Of a stretch of 64,000 bases of DNA, positions 11,600 to 23,093 are shown in pieces. A model generated the notes under the pieces. That model ran no database searches, was not told the origin of the DNA, and was given only the letters and a program-made list of their open reading frames with translations. A program made the translations under genes and the position numbers. Position 1 is the stretch's first letter. Every line of letters begins with the position of its first letter. Origin of the DNA: Saturnia japonica (Eukaryota; Arthropoda; Insecta; Lepidoptera; Saturniidae); assembly GCA_033032175.1 (NCBI GenBank), contig CM065304.1, forward strand, positions 2,914,001 through 2,978,000, in the 5' to 3' direction.

Positions 11600-12837
11600 T
11601 GAAAATTAATAACCCTGCACAGACCACTTATGACTTACTTGATACCCCGCATAGTCCTTCACATATACACAAATGTTATAATAAGATTATTAATATTGTC
11701 ATATATAATAAATAGCATAAAACCAAACTTGTTGTTCGTAAAATCTAATAATTAAGAGCAGTAAAAATTGTGAAAAGCTCTCGATGCTATTACTAACGCC
11801 AGATCTATTTCTGCCGCAAAGCAACAATTCTCATAGTGCTGTACAGAAGGTAAGATAGATGTGTTTGGCAACAAACACTGTCACATAAGGTGTTCCTATT
11901 TATTCATGATCTATTAATGACCAGCCTCATTAAAAACTACGATCCTTTTGAGTATGCTTACAAATAGAATAAGACTACAGTGACCAGTTCACATCAGATA
12001 TACTACACGTCTGAAAACTGCTTCATGCCAAAAAGAAAACGATAAGAGATCAACCTACCCAAAGACTAACCTCGGTCATATTTAAATTTCGTTATAGATA
12101 GGTAGATGGTAGCAGACTGAATATCTTTTCGCTATTTCCATTAAAAATAAAAATAAATTAGTACTCTGTTAACAAGAGTCATCGCTACAGACGCGTCAGA
12201 GTGTTAGCTACGCATAGGGCTAGGCGTTATGATTTAGGAAATAACATGGACAATTAGTTGTAGGTTAAGTTGCTAGGCTTATGGAATAAGCATTTACATA
12301 TGAACAATGGTTGATTTACTTTTCCTGTATTAAAGTAATAAAGTGTAGGTATTTAAATATAGTAAATACGTAGTAATAAAACTTATAATTTCGTAGGAAT
12401 AGCATAGAGACGTACTGAACATATATTTCATCGATAATCTTTGTTTTAAACCAGTTATGTGTAATGTTTGTGATTTTATAGGATTAGTTAGTCTTGTATG
12501 TGTTTTCTATCGTGCTTGTAATGTTTATAATTCATACATAACGTGTTTGTAGGCTGTTTTGTGTTATAATGTTTAAAGTTTAATATTTACGAAGTTTACT
12601 ATTCCTTAATGTTATATTGTGTGTACTTAAGTAGATATTAATGTTCTTAATAGATTTCAATAGTTTTTGTAACATTCCGATAAGAATCTTATGAGATATT
12701 AGCTAATTATGTGGAATTGTATGTAATAATAATAATAACAGAAAAGTCGCAACGCGCCACGTCACAAGCCGTGTTACTAGCAAATGTTAGAGTAGGAGGG
12801 CAATAGACGCCATCGTTCCGTCCCGCTCCAACACCGG

Positions 12838-12845
12838 TATAAATA
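12838..12845 (+). promoter_or_regulatory. TATA box of the solo LTR
   Basis: TATAAATA lies inside the LTR in a GC-rich context. Transcription would be expected to start near 12868, around GGCACACAG. The promoter could still drive flanking DNA. Confidence 0.5.
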
Positions 12846-13434
12846 TGAGGGCTGTTGCGGCCAACCGGCACACAGAGTGTCAAACGCTATACAAGAAAAG
12901 AAGACTCAAGACTCTGAAGACTTGCAAGAAGCTCTATGTCAAGACACCGAAACACTGGATAGTGTTAAAAATTATTGTAAGCGGCCATTGTGAAGATTGA
13001 ATACAGCGACTTGATTTTGGTGTTCGTGTGTGTCATAAGTGTCATTATCTTCAAAAAATCTTTCACCCGCCAGCGACTCAGTCCACTTAGTTCTCCGTAG
13101 CTACGCCAGCGCCACGCCTCCGTGTAGGCACCTCACTTCGTGTGTGCCGTTCTGTGTCGCTCTCTTCACGCCTGGTAGGTTCGGGTGTGAACACAGTTGG
13201 TCTTACGTAGTGAGGTGGGCTTGCGTACACTGATTTGCAGCTTGCTGCTTACCGTAGTACGTATTCGCCTTGGTACCGAGTCCGAGGGTTGATCGGGCAT
13301 CGCGCCGCGCTGCACTCTCGTTTGTGCAGGCCCGCTCGGTACTGTCATCGTTGTGCGTAGCTAATTATTGTTAGGAACGTACCGTTACGCTGTTAGGCTT
13401 CTCTGCGCCCGTTTTAATGTAACTAAAACTTCTA

Positions 13435-13440
13435 AATAAA
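13435..13440 (+). terminator. Polyadenylation signal of the solo LTR
   Basis: AATAAA lies 19 bases before the right end of the LTR, as expected for the R-U5 boundary. Confidence 0.45.
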
Positions 13441-13814
13441 ACTCCGGCACTTAGTTTCATTATGTTCTTAGTTTTTATATTGATAAAGTAGAAAAGTACG
13501 CAAATAAAGTATGTTTACGTGTTTACTACGTAAACGCTTTGTCGGCAAAAGATAACGCTAGCATGAAATCATTAAAACTATATGAAGCGAATGAGTGAGT
13601 GAAAAGAGAGTGTGAATCCGAAATAAGAAAGTTAACCGACTCCTTGAAATGTAGAACAAGGAGACATTTAAAAGCACCAGCACAACAGCACCAGATTTCT
13701 AAGAATACACGATTACACATTAATAAATCTAGAGTTATGTCTGTACATGTAATATTTTTTCCCTATTTCCCTATAGACATGAATAAAGGACAATGATCAC
13801 AAATATGCCATTAA

Positions 13815-14150
13815 AAAAATTTTTGTCTGTCTGCTTGTATGTCCGGATTTAACTCAAAAACGGCTTGACGGATTCTTATGAAATTTTGTACATCTGAAGC
13901 TTATGTCATTGGTCAATTGATAAGCTATAAGAATTTTCAATAAAACTTGTAGAAATAGTAAAAAAAACGTTTTTCATGAAATTTTGCACAGGGGTAGCAT
14001 AGGACTTACTATGCCATTCCCTAATTGATACATTATATGAATTGTAAATAATGAGTACAAATAAAATTACGGGATTTAAATAACTAGGTACTGTGTAAGT
14101 AACAAACGCGTTCGGAGCCGCGGGCATACCGCTAGTAATATTATAAAGTT
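13815..14150 (+). repeat. Dispersed repeat D, copy 1
   Basis: It starts near GTCCGGATTTAACTCAAAAA, passes GAAATTTTGTAC, and ends near GGAGCCGCGGGCATACCGCT. A second copy with the same order of blocks lies at 35050-35415. Non-coding and AT-rich, this looks like a non-autonomous element. Its class is unknown to me. Confidence 0.55.
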
Positions 14151-14589
14151 CAAGAGATTATATTTTTGTTTGTTTCAAAGCGTTAATGTCTGGTAGGGCA
14201 CAAGAGGTGGTAGGACTGTTTTGACAGACCGGGTCGCGACCACCATGCATGTGGTGAAAGGTTCGACACAGTGACTCGCTTTTAAAAGTAGCCGTCATAT
14301 TAGCCATCTAGGTTACTATGGGCTAATAACTTTTATATCTGAAAATACCATTATTACTGAAACCCAAAGAAGAGACAAACGAACCTATACAAAGCTTTGG
14401 CGCGAAAGTATGGATTTCGATCGGATGTTGGAATATTCGCACGATGCGTGACGGAAAGTAGGATTCATCAGGTTGGTAAATATATGAAAGATTACCAACC
14501 AGAAAATATTTCAAAGACGAAGTAGAAATACTTTCGTGAGCAATAAGTTGAAGAATATACCTCCACGAGCGACAGTATCGCAACAAGTC

Positions 14590-14790
14590 CATCCGCGATT
14601 TGATTTATCTGACCTTACTGTTAGCCTGAGCCTATCAAAAGGCAGAGCCGCTTATGGCTTTTACAGATTTACCGGGCTTGGGGGCGAGCGCTTAAGGCAC
14701 TCAGCCGCAAAAGCGTGGGCAACGAGCGCGCAAGGGTGCCAAAGTGGCCGAACCTCGGCTTGGGCAGTTGCCGCGACATTTGTGAACTAG
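14590..14790 (-). repeat. 3'-terminal segment of a Jockey-type LINE, copy a
   Basis: This matches the 3' end of the Jockey LINE at 52020-55620 and the segment at 63515-63790. Shared blocks on the plus strand are GTTAGCCT, GCTTTTACAG, GGGCGAGCGC and GCCAAAGTGGCCGAACCTCGG. It is oriented so the LINE 3' end lies to the left. It abuts the mariner-like gene at 14819, whose 5' part is missing. Confidence 0.6.
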
Positions 14791-14818
14791 ACAGATGTAG
14801 AATACAAGTGAACAAGCC

Positions 14819-15830
14819 ATGGAGCGATACATTCACCAAGAACGCGGAATAATCGTGTATATTTTTTTGCGTAATAATTCGCCGGTAGTGTTGGCGCAGC
14901 GCGAATTTCGTCGCCGATTCCCCGGTCGTCCGGCACCGACTGCGCAAACACTGCGCCGTTTGGCCACCAACCTTGAAGAGTATGGGACCACACGACACGC
15001 TGCCAAGAGTGGCCGGCCCCGGAGCGCCCGTTCTGCCGAGAATATCGCCGCTGTTGTCGAGGATGTCGAGCTGTCGCCATAAACATCAACCAGACGCCGT
15101 GCCTCGCAATTAGCCATCAGCCGGTCGTCCCTAAGGCGAATTTTGGTCAAAGACCTGCGCATGTTACCGTACAAAGTCCATACCGTGCATCAGCTGCTGC
15201 CTGTCAACCGCCAAACGCGTGTAACCTACGCCCAAGCCATCCTCAATCTCGAGAACGAAGTGGACGAATTTTCGACCAAAATCATAATGAGCGATGAGGC
15301 TCATTACCACCTCAGCGGGTAATTGAACAAGCAAAACTATTGCTTCTGAGGCACCGAAAATCCACAAGTGATGCACGAGGAGCCATTACACCCACTCAAA
15401 GTGACTACATGGTGCGCTGTGCACGCTGGAGGAGTCATCGGGCCATTTTTTTTTCGAGGACGCCGCTGGTCAAACGACAACAGTGGACGGTGAGCGCTAT
15501 AGGACCATGTTAACCGAGTTTTTTCTACCGCAATTGAACGAATTAGGACTGGAGGACATGTGGTTCCAAGAGGACGGAGCAACGGCACACACTGTGCGAG
15601 CCATAACCGATATTCCGAAAGCAGCATTCCCGGGTCGCCTCATCTCTCGTTTTGTCGATTTACACTGGCCCGCAAGATCGCCCTATTTAACCGTTCCAGA
15701 CTTTTTTTGTGGGGTGTTTACGTGAACAAGCCCGAGACCCTGGAAGCCCTCAAGGACAACATTCGACACGAGTGCGAGAATCTGTCGCCCGAAGTTCTCG
15801 CCGAAGTGATGAAATAATGCCATAAAACGA
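14819..15830 (+). pseudogene. Dead mariner-like transposase
   Basis: The frame opens MERYIHQERGIIVY with the N-terminal helix-turn-helix region of a mariner-related family. The first catalytic block IIMSDEAHYHLSG lies near 15280, the second FQEDGATAHT near 15566, and the third near 15680. The third reads SPYLTVPDFF where SPDLT is expected, so the catalytic aspartate is replaced by tyrosine. A stop at about 15080, stops near 15320-15350 and a frameshift near 15475 also disable it. The family protein is about 340 residues, so length is nearly complete. A TIR-like end (CATCGGATGACTTCTTTTGG) survives only on the right. Confidence 0.75.
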
Positions 15831-15969
15831 GCCCGTATAGCAATCAATTGTGACGGCGCCCATTTGGCCGATATCATCTTCTCGACTTGACAAATAAAAT
15901 TCTAAAGGTTCAAATAAACATAATCAAAAAACAGAATCGAAGTTTTTCATTTAGAAAAAAAAATGAGAG

Positions 15970-16010
15970 CCAAACAACATCGGATGACTTCTTTTGGCCC
16001 ACCTGTTATA
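15970..16010 (+). repeat. Right terminal end of the mariner-like element
   Basis: CATCGGATGACTTCTTTTGG followed by CCCACCTG ends the element and is followed by TTATATATG. The matching left end is absent, replaced by the Jockey 3' segment at 14590-14790. Confidence 0.4.
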
Positions 16011-16159
16011 TATGTATTTAGTGATCTGAAATAATCATCGGGTCATCTCTACGAGACGATTAATCTTGCCACAATAGTATCGCCGTGTAGAGACACGTTC
16101 ATATGGTTGTTATAGAATTAAGTACCAGGACGGTAATATACCGCAGCGATAAACTCATT

Positions 16160-16620
16160 CGTGGAAATGGCATCTTATAGGAAATAGGAATGGACTAATG
16201 TGGCGTGGGGATCCTGCTTGCAAGAAATGCAGTAGACTTCATAATTAGAAACCAGTGTTTGACACAATTATTACTTACTGTTTTAAGTCTACAGTAACAA
16301 CAGTATAGTAGTACAATGCTATCCACCTATAAAATCCTCAGACCTAGACAAGACAGAAACTTTCTACAACCATCTCACTATCACTATTAAGAGACACATC
16401 CCATATGACGATAATGTAATTGTTATGGATTTCAACGCTCAGGTTGGCAACAGCAACTAAGATATAGAATCATGAGAGGGCAAACATACCATAGAAGATC
16501 AAAAAAGAATGGGACCACTTTAAAACACTTTTCTGAAAGCCCACTACTTCTAATTCAAATAAGACACATAGTTCCTGTGGAACATCAAATAATTAATAAT
16601 ACATAATAGTTGGCCCCACC
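16160..16620 (+). pseudogene. RTE-type LINE endonuclease remnant
   Basis: A broken plus frame reads VQCYPPIKSSDLDKTETFYN and then DNVIVMDFNAQVGNSN. The last is the apurinic endonuclease motif 'VIVMGDFNAKVG' of RTE elements with one residue lost. No reverse transcriptase follows. Confidence 0.6.
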
Positions 16621-17029
16621 GGCATTGTACTACTCTATCTAGTACTCAATAACTTCACATTCAGGGATAGCACAAAAAACCTCTCCTTGAAAAACACTTA
16701 GTTCTAGAAACCTACCGACCCACTTCATTCAAAAAGTGATGGTGTTTATTATGATTATTGTGTTGGTTTAAAGTGCCAATTGTAAGAAATGCAAATAGTT
16801 AATAGATATTTTATAGGTATGGTGAAAAACCAAGTTGTAAATGTAAGTCTACATATAGATTATTCAGTTATGTGTAAATTTATATGATTAAGCATAACTG
16901 TATAGTAAATAATTATCAATAAGGATGGCTTTTGTATACCAATGGTCATTAATATTACATATTTGGTTAAATTATCATATTCAACTGTATTGTATTTAAA
17001 TAAATTTAAAGATTATGTTTTTACCTGAC

Positions 17030-17240
17030 TGCTAAAAAGGAGGGTTATGTTTTTCTAGTATATGTAGTCTGTATTTCTTTGGCACGATCTGTAGCCTAAA
17101 CGGCTTGATGGATTTTAGCATATTATTATGTGTCGTTAGATTCGTCTTAATTTTGGGAGTGACATAGGCTATATAATATTTACGTAAGTACTACGTCTGA
17201 GAGTAAAATAAAAAGCAAAAATTGAAAAAAAAAAAAAATT
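17030..17240 (+). repeat. Dispersed repeat E, copy 1
   Basis: CCTAAACGGCTTGATGGATT, TTTTAGCATA, then GTCTTAATTTTGGGAGTGAC recur in inverse orientation at 36040-36165. The stretch ends in a 14-base A run. It is non-coding. Confidence 0.5.
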
Positions 17241-17956
17241 TTAGTTGTTTTTGTTGCAGTCAGGTTTTGCTTTTTAATAATTTAGCATGTTTAAGAATCA
17301 AAATAATATTAAATGAACTATATTCATACTATGATTTTATACATAATAATTAATTCAATTATCTTTCCTTGTAATGTCTTTTTTTTAATAATGTTTAATA
17401 TTTTTTTATACAGAAATTTTACTGGACTTTGTTTAATTTAATTGAGATAACATTCTATTATTTAAATAAATTGTCTAATACTTATGCTTATTACTATTAT
17501 TGAATTTAATTTGTAAAACTTAAAAGAAATGCCCGAAATATATATTTAAATCAGAATCATCAAAACTTTATATTTAATTTAGTTCAATTATTCCATTAGG
17601 CAATGATATAGCCAGAATTACTGAGGCTTACGCCATACTTAACAGAATTCCGTTGCTGATCTTCTGCGGCGGAACATTAATACTTTTTATTGCGTATAAC
17701 TTACTAGACGAAATTTCCAATAAGTGTATAGCGTATGCCTAAAAATAATCATGACCTATTTTTATATTATTAATTATTTTTCTGCTTTTCTAAATACTTA
17801 TTAGTAAAGCAGACAAGATTCTTTATCAGTAATGATTAAATAAAGGAAATAGGATGTTGTTTTTGATTATGTCTTAATGATATCATATTTACAATATACA
17901 GCCTCAACAATATCCTGAAACCTGTCTTAAATTGAAACATTGAAGATTGTTGTTAC
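17241..17956. other. AT-rich sequence 3' of DEAF1 exon 2
   Basis: Very AT-rich with no open frame or element. On the DEAF1 model this is the start of the second intron. Confidence 0.5.
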
Positions 17957-18199
17957 CTGTAGTTGGATCTTGTGTATTCTCAGGATTCTCAAGCAAGTGG
18001 TACTCAGTGCTATTTTCCAATCCCTCAGCTAATGACTGCCAGGCTTCCTTAGAGTGACTGTTATTACTAGTTTGATGGATGTTATCAACATCACTGTCCT
18101 CAAGACTGATATCACGTTTGATTTTAGGCTTTTTCTCCTCCCCTTCAGCATTCCTCCTCTTCCTTTTGTAAGGAGTAAATAAACGCACAGGACCCATTG
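17957..18199 (-). CDS. Deaf1: DEAF1-like transcription factor, exon 2
   Basis: Acceptor TTTTTTAG precedes CAATGGGTCC, and the donor is CAG|GTAACA. Joined in phase to exon 1 it reads CDDQSAMGPVRLFTPYKRKR, matching the end of the SAND region of DEAF1 proteins, where GPVRLF-PYKRR follows the cysteine cluster. The basic run KRKRR and KKPKIKR are likely nuclear-localisation signals. The remainder is acidic and polar linker. It ends in phase 1. Later exons, which should include the MYND zinc finger, were not found with confidence. Confidence 0.88.
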
Positions 18200-18382
18200 C
18201 TAAAAAAGGTATAAATTTGATAGATTAATAATCAACCACAGTATAAACATCAAAAGTTTTGTCATCATAAAAGCTTCAATGTTAATTTAGTTTTCAAATA
18301 AAACATTTTTAGCCATAATGAACTAATCTTATGTCCCTTTTAGTATTAGTAAATAATAACCCTGTTATCTATATACTATAAT

Positions 18383-18680
18383 ATAATAAAGCGGGAAAGT
18401 TTTTTTGTTTGTTTGCTTGTCTGTCTGTTTGTTTGATTAATTACGTTAATCTCTGGAACTACCAGTCGGATTCTATAAATTCTTTTTATATATGATATCC
18501 AGACTCTCGAGGAATAGTACCTATCTATCTGGTACCCGCGATTTCGTCTCCGTATTATTAGACGTAGACCGACTGCTCTCGGAACACGGCATACCAATAG
18601 AAAAGTCATGATGGGTTTATCACTATGTATATAGAGGTGGTGGTCCCTTCCACCCCGCTATATTACTGCATATACACTGA
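18383..18680 (+). repeat. Dispersed repeat F, copy 1 (TTTG-rich head)
   Basis: A TTTGTTTGTTTG-like run is followed by TAATCTCTGGAACTACCAGT and AAATTCTTTTTATATATGAT. The same blocks occur at 44110-44260. It lies within the DEAF1 intron. Confidence 0.55.
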
Positions 18681-18780
18681 CTGACCCCGTAACGCGATCA
18701 ATATGTGTATGTTATTGTTATTATATGCCAGTATGAATCCAACACATTAACCGTCCCAATAAAACTCAAAAATAACTGAA

Positions 18781-19065
18781 CTCTATTTCATCCCATCAAG
18801 TTTTATTTGCGAGACCTAAGGTACCCCATGTCTTTCTCCAAGATCCAATATATCTCTATACCAAAATTTATGAAAATTGGTTTGATGTTTTCTTCATTCG
18901 ATTTTTCATCCCCTATTTAACAAAAAGTAGCCTATGTCCTTTTCAAAGATCCAATCTATCTCTATACCAAAATTCATGGAAATTGGTTCAGCAGTTTAGA
19001 TGTGAAAACGTAACAGACAGACAGACAGTTACTTTTGCAGTTATAATATTAGTATAGATTATTCT
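18781..19065 (+). repeat. CAGA-tailed dispersed repeat
   Basis: AAGTAGCCTATGTCC, then ATTCATGGAAATTGGTTCAG, GTGAAAACGTAACAGACAGA and a TTATAATATTAGTATAGATT end. This tail type is recalled as very abundant in Lepidoptera. The first half contains a partial duplication of the 'ATCTCTATACCAAAATTTAT' block (near 18850 and 18960). Confidence 0.5.
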
Positions 19066-20254
19066 ATAAAGATTCAATAATGGTATTTTACTTTTCTTAA
19101 AGTCTATCATTTACAATTATGATCAAAATATCTGGGCAACAGATCTGCACTCCATGTCCTATATAAAAAAAACACTTATCTAGGTTATATATAAAAATTG
19201 CTCACTTAATAGTATTAGATATATATAATTGTTGTTTATACATTGACACTGGCAAACGCTTCTGCGGCGCCAAAACAAGAAGTTGTTTATTGAGATAATG
19301 GTTTAATAGCTATGTTAGGATCCAATAGGTAGCACCATGATCAACACATAATCTACTGGAAAGAACAAACAATGTCTGCTGGATCAATTAGTTTTAAAAT
19401 AAACTCGTCACTAAAGAAATTTCACTTCTGTCATGTGTATAAGTAAAACTCATATCTTTTTATCCTTCAATTCTTATTAACTTTTCTAGAAGATGGCAGT
19501 CTTATTATGAAATTTTATTTGAAACACCAAATAACAATGGTTAAATAATATAGTAAAATATTTTTATTCACAACGGATATAAAATATTTTATACATTAAC
19601 TTTAATCCCAAGCTAAGCTATGCCTGTATTATGGAAGCCTCAAATAAACAGAAAAATTAGATAAAAATTAATTTAAAATATGCCTTATAGATATCTGTGA
19701 AAAACACATTTTATACATAACTTACACAACCTTTATTTATATATTTTAACAGTGTGACTGGATAGAAGACCCGAATGCTTACACAAACATTCTTGCTTGG
19801 TGCAATTGTAGTTGAGCCGAGTAGATGCAGATTTGATCTCCGCACATGACTGACTTCTACATGATGAGCATAATTGTCAGTTGTAAGTATAGTGTTAAAC
19901 ATCTATAAGTATAGTATATCAGCTGTTTAATCACCATAACACAAGCTTTGCTTGGTTTGGAATTAAATAACCATGTGTAAAACTATGTCCTTATATATAT
20001 TATTTACATATTGAGTACTTTCATATTTTTTTTTACTTTACAATAATTGTATTATTCAACTTGTAATGTACTTTTAAATGCACATGTATATGTTACAAGT
20101 GAGACAAATCTCTATATGTTTTTAACATCATTATGAGCATTAAACAATAAGTAATAATAGTCTTAAAACTACTTTGTGGTGATTAGGATAATAAGTAATC
20201 CTAAATATAGTAATAGAATTTATTAATAATTATTTGTAAAGAATGTTAAATTAC

Positions 20255-20966
20255 CTGATTGATCATCACAGCATGCTCCACAAGTGCAACTTGTTGCATG
20301 AGGGGTCAGTATGCCCTCATCGATGAGGGCCTGTATACTTCTTCCACCAAATCTTATTGATCTCTTCCAATCTTTGCTAGAAGCTCTACCACACAATGCT
20401 TCAAATTCACTTGGAGTGTACCATTCTAAAGCATATTTGATACACCTTCCTCGTCCGCCGGAACCAAATTTATGTTTATGCAGTTCAGCTGAGGTGTTTT
20501 TGCAGCGTACAGGCAATACAGGCATATTCGCTGTCTCGGCCCAAGAACGAGCGGTTGCAGCGCGCGCATTTGGTGCAGCGGCCGTACCTTCGTGCTCGGG
20601 ACGCAACGCCGGCGATGGAGGATTCTGAATCACGATATGAGCAGCTTTTATGTCGTCGGCGACCGGTCCACCAGATATGAATCCATTGTCAACACATATC
20701 ATTGGTTTGAAATGCGGTAACTGGTCCGACGTAATCACATTGAAAGTGGTGCCCGTGATGAGCGTGCCAACCGGCAAAGATACTGGAACGGTAACCACCC
20801 CGTTTTGTTCAGTCGAAATACGACCACTCTTTATACTATCCGGCAAAATGCTATCGCCCTCGGTCTGCTCCGTGTCGTGCTCGGCCGCCACCGCCAGAGG
20901 ATCGGCCTCAGATACTTCGGTAATGTCCGGCATCACGACATTGTCCGAACCCCTGTTCTCAGCCAT
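20255..20966 (-). CDS. Deaf1: DEAF1-like transcription factor, exon 1 with SAND domain
   Basis: The ATG at 20966 opens 237 codons ending at the donor TCAG|GTAATT in phase 1. DEAF1 binds TTCG-containing DNA through its SAND domain and acts in the nucleus, in insects on Hox and immune genes. Residues 1-150 are acidic and then low-complexity. The SAND domain spans about 151-230, with the KDWK signature at 198-201 ([13 protein letters not shown]) and [11 protein letters not shown] at its end. The start is chosen as the first in-frame ATG of an uninterrupted frame. No stop or shift is seen, so the exon looks functional. GMEB proteins also carry SAND, but the CTC-ACCDD plus GPVRLF context favours DEAF1. 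Confidence 0.92.
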
Positions 20967-21570
20967 ATCTTGCTTCCGACCGTTAGATGCTACACCTCCG
21001 CGGCGCTGAACCGATTTACAATCACATGAACATTATTCCACACTTCAAAATGTAAAAATATATCTTTTAACCAATGTCCGCCATAATTAAATCGAAAAAT
21101 TAAAAACATTTCACGTAAACGCTGGTTAGGTTATGGCGGCAAATTCAAAAGCAATGAGTTTTCGAAAATTATTAACCTAGGAACCTTCTAAATTGTTTTT
21201 TAATATTTTATTCAATTATTAATCATTATAATGTAAAAATATTCAATAAATACGTTTATTTATTATTAACACCAAACCAAATAACAAAAAACGCCGTACG
21301 ATCAAGAAGAGATTCAGTTTAAACAAAATACAGTGTACTGTAGCGCGAGTTACGACTTCTCTTTTGGACAAATAAGTATAGTCTGTCTAAAAAGAGTAGA
21401 AAATTAGAAATTAATTATCGCGGAACTAATTTGTTTCTATTTTTGGCAACACTAAAAACCGTTAAGTCTATCATAACAGTATAAACATTCTTCGTCTTTT
21501 TTACGTTTCTTGCTAAATCCGACAAAGTTTTCTCTTAAATCTTCTAGAAATTTATGTATATTTATGCGCA
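20967..21570. other. DEAF1 upstream region
   Basis: The first 100 bases are moderately GC-rich and are likely 5' UTR. No TATA box is evident. On the plus strand a tiny frame at 21133 (ATGGCGGC context) has no splice donor and is probably chance. A transposase gene begins at 21571. Confidence 0.4.
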
Positions 21571-21703
21571 ATGAACAGGACAAATCTTAGTGGGACGGGA
21601 GAAGTCATATACAACGTGTTCATGAGATGTTTAGCGGAAATTCAGGCCGGCAAATTGGTCACCGAATTAGAAAACGTTTATAAGCGAATAGCGGATATGA
21701 CCG
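21571..21703 (+). pseudogene. DDE transposase copy 1, exon 1
   Basis: The ATG opens 44 codons (MNRTNLSGTGEVIYNVF to RIADMTG) and ends at the donor G|GTTAGT in phase 1. It forms the first part of an N-terminal helix-turn-helix. Exon 2 begins 164 bases on and restores the frame. A 53-residue variant of this N-terminus starts the minus copy at 48287. Confidence 0.6.
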
Positions 21704-21866
21704 GTTAGTTTTGAATTAATATAAAAACTTATTTATGTCGATTCTACTATGATTTTTTTGCTTGTATTTTTCAATATTTGTGCTATAAAATCTATGCGTC
21801 GTATGACAGATATTTGTAATTCAGTAGAACTAATTTGATACTTATGATGTTGTATATTACGTTTAG

Positions 21867-22960
21867 GTAAATCAAAAGCTACAATACGACGAATTATTAT
21901 AGAAGGTTCCAAAAACAAAAGGAAATTCGGCACTCCAGCTAAACACAGAAAAGGACGCCCGAAAAGGGAGTTGGATGACTGCGACAGGTGCGCAATCCGT
22001 CAGAAAGTTAATTTCTTATAGTGTAAAAAAAGAAGTATCTACATTGAACAAAATACTTGCAATGCCAAGGGACGACATCGGTTATAATGGTAGTCGAGCG
22101 CATTTACATAAAATTTTAAAATCAATTGGTTTTATATATAAAAATTACGTCAAATAGACAGGCTTTGATGGAAAAGATGAATATTTCCATGAAAAGAGAA
22201 GAATATTTAAAAGAAATAATGGACAATCAAAACTTACCGGAAGAATTGCAAATAGAAAAAATATATCTGGATGAAAATTATATTCACTCGTCCTGTAAAT
22301 TAAAGAAATATTGGCAGTTAATTGATACTGAAGGAGTAATTTAAGATATATCTAAAGGGAAAAAATGTATTTTTATAAATGCAGGACGTAAAAATGGGTT
22401 TGTGCTGAACTCTCTTCTCATTTTCAGTGGCACAAATAAACCAGAAGATTATCATTCAGAAATGAATCAAAGATATTTTACGAAATGGGTGACTGAAAAT
22501 CTAATTCCGAACCTAGAATACCCATCCCTAATTGTAATGGACAACGCACCATATATCTCCATAATTAAAACTAAAGCTCCTACAACATCCAGTAATATAG
22601 CGGATATTAAATTATGGCTAGCAGAGAACCATATCAATTTTGGTAGACTTGGTAAAAAAGAATAAACCGGAGCCGATTTTTGAAATTGACGTACTACTTG
22701 GGGAGCACGGGCACACCGTGGTAAGGCTACCACCTTACCATTGTGATCTTAACCGTTTAGAATAGATATGGTCCTTAGTAAAAAGGAAAGTGGCAACGCA
22801 GAACATAGGAGCAAGAGATACAAAACAATTAACAGAAGAGGCTTTCGCTTCCATAACTACTTCTGATTGGAAAGCATGTTGCTAACATGTTAAAAAGACT
22901 GAAAAAAAGTATTATGAACGGGGTCAACCAATGGATAAATTGATCATTCAAGTTGGTGAA
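21867..22960 (+). pseudogene. DDE transposase copy 1, exon 2 (decayed)
   Basis: Acceptor TACGTTTAG leads into GKSKATIRRIIIEGSKNK, completing the helix-turn-helix, then a basic linker with KGRPKREL. After a frame change the catalytic blocks follow in order: IYLDENYIHSS (22260), SLIVMDNAPYIS (22530) and a damaged RLPPYHCDLN near 22730, where the glutamate block is followed by a stop. It ends in a serine/acid tail (DSSSESKSESENED). The spacing from the second aspartate to the last block is about 70 residues, longer than in classic Tc1/mariner enzymes. Several stops and shifts make it dead. The family is DDE_3/IS630-like; I do not know its formal name. Confidence 0.65.
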
Positions 22961-23093
22961 GACAGTTCTAGCGAGTCTAAGTCAGAATCAGAAAATGAAG
23001 ACCTTGCTTCCTATTTGCCAAATACCTCACGCCAAGATTCTGCTCAGGAGATAGAAGGAAACATCTCTGGTAATGAATATTTTATTTTGATAT

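Larger units (their letters stand above)
9311..12706. other. Mostly featureless, includes one candidate exon
   Basis: Apart from the exon at 10034-10080 and two hairpins near 11540-11600, I see no element or gene. A stretch near 9590-9650 (CCCTGGGTGGTAGGACAAG) resembles repeat tails recalled from moths but cannot be bounded. Confidence 0.35.
12712..13459 (+). mobile_element. Solo LTR, 748 bp, with 5-bp target duplication
   Basis: The segment begins TGGAATTG and ends TTTCA (TG...CA). It is flanked on both sides by TTATG (12707-12711 and 13460-13464). Inside are a TATA box (TATAAATA, 12838-12845) and an AATAAA (13435-13440) 19 bases before the end, the usual U3-R-U5 order on the plus strand. 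It is much GC-richer than its surroundings. No internal retrotransposon sequence is attached, so it is a recombined solo LTR. A 5-bp duplication fits BEL/Pao, Copia or some Ty3 elements; I cannot choose. Confidence 0.65.
18200..20254 (-). other. DEAF1 intron 1
   Basis: The 2055-bp intron runs from GTAATT to TTTTTTAG on the minus strand and contains the two dispersed repeats at 18383 and 18781. The rest is AT-rich with no further exon seen. The minus-strand open frame at 19711-19902 has no motif. Confidence 0.7.

Noticed and set aside
14669..15174. Minus-strand open frames over 14.7-15.9 kb
   Set aside because: Complement of the mariner-like transposase, which has clear family motifs on the plus strand.
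20311..21029. Plus-strand open frames opposite DEAF1 exon 1
   Set aside because: They are complements of the SAND exon with no motifs or splice context of their own.
21133..21180. Small frame starting ATGGCGGC divergent from DEAF1
   Set aside because: Fifteen codons then a stop, without a splice donor; no evidence for a divergent gene.
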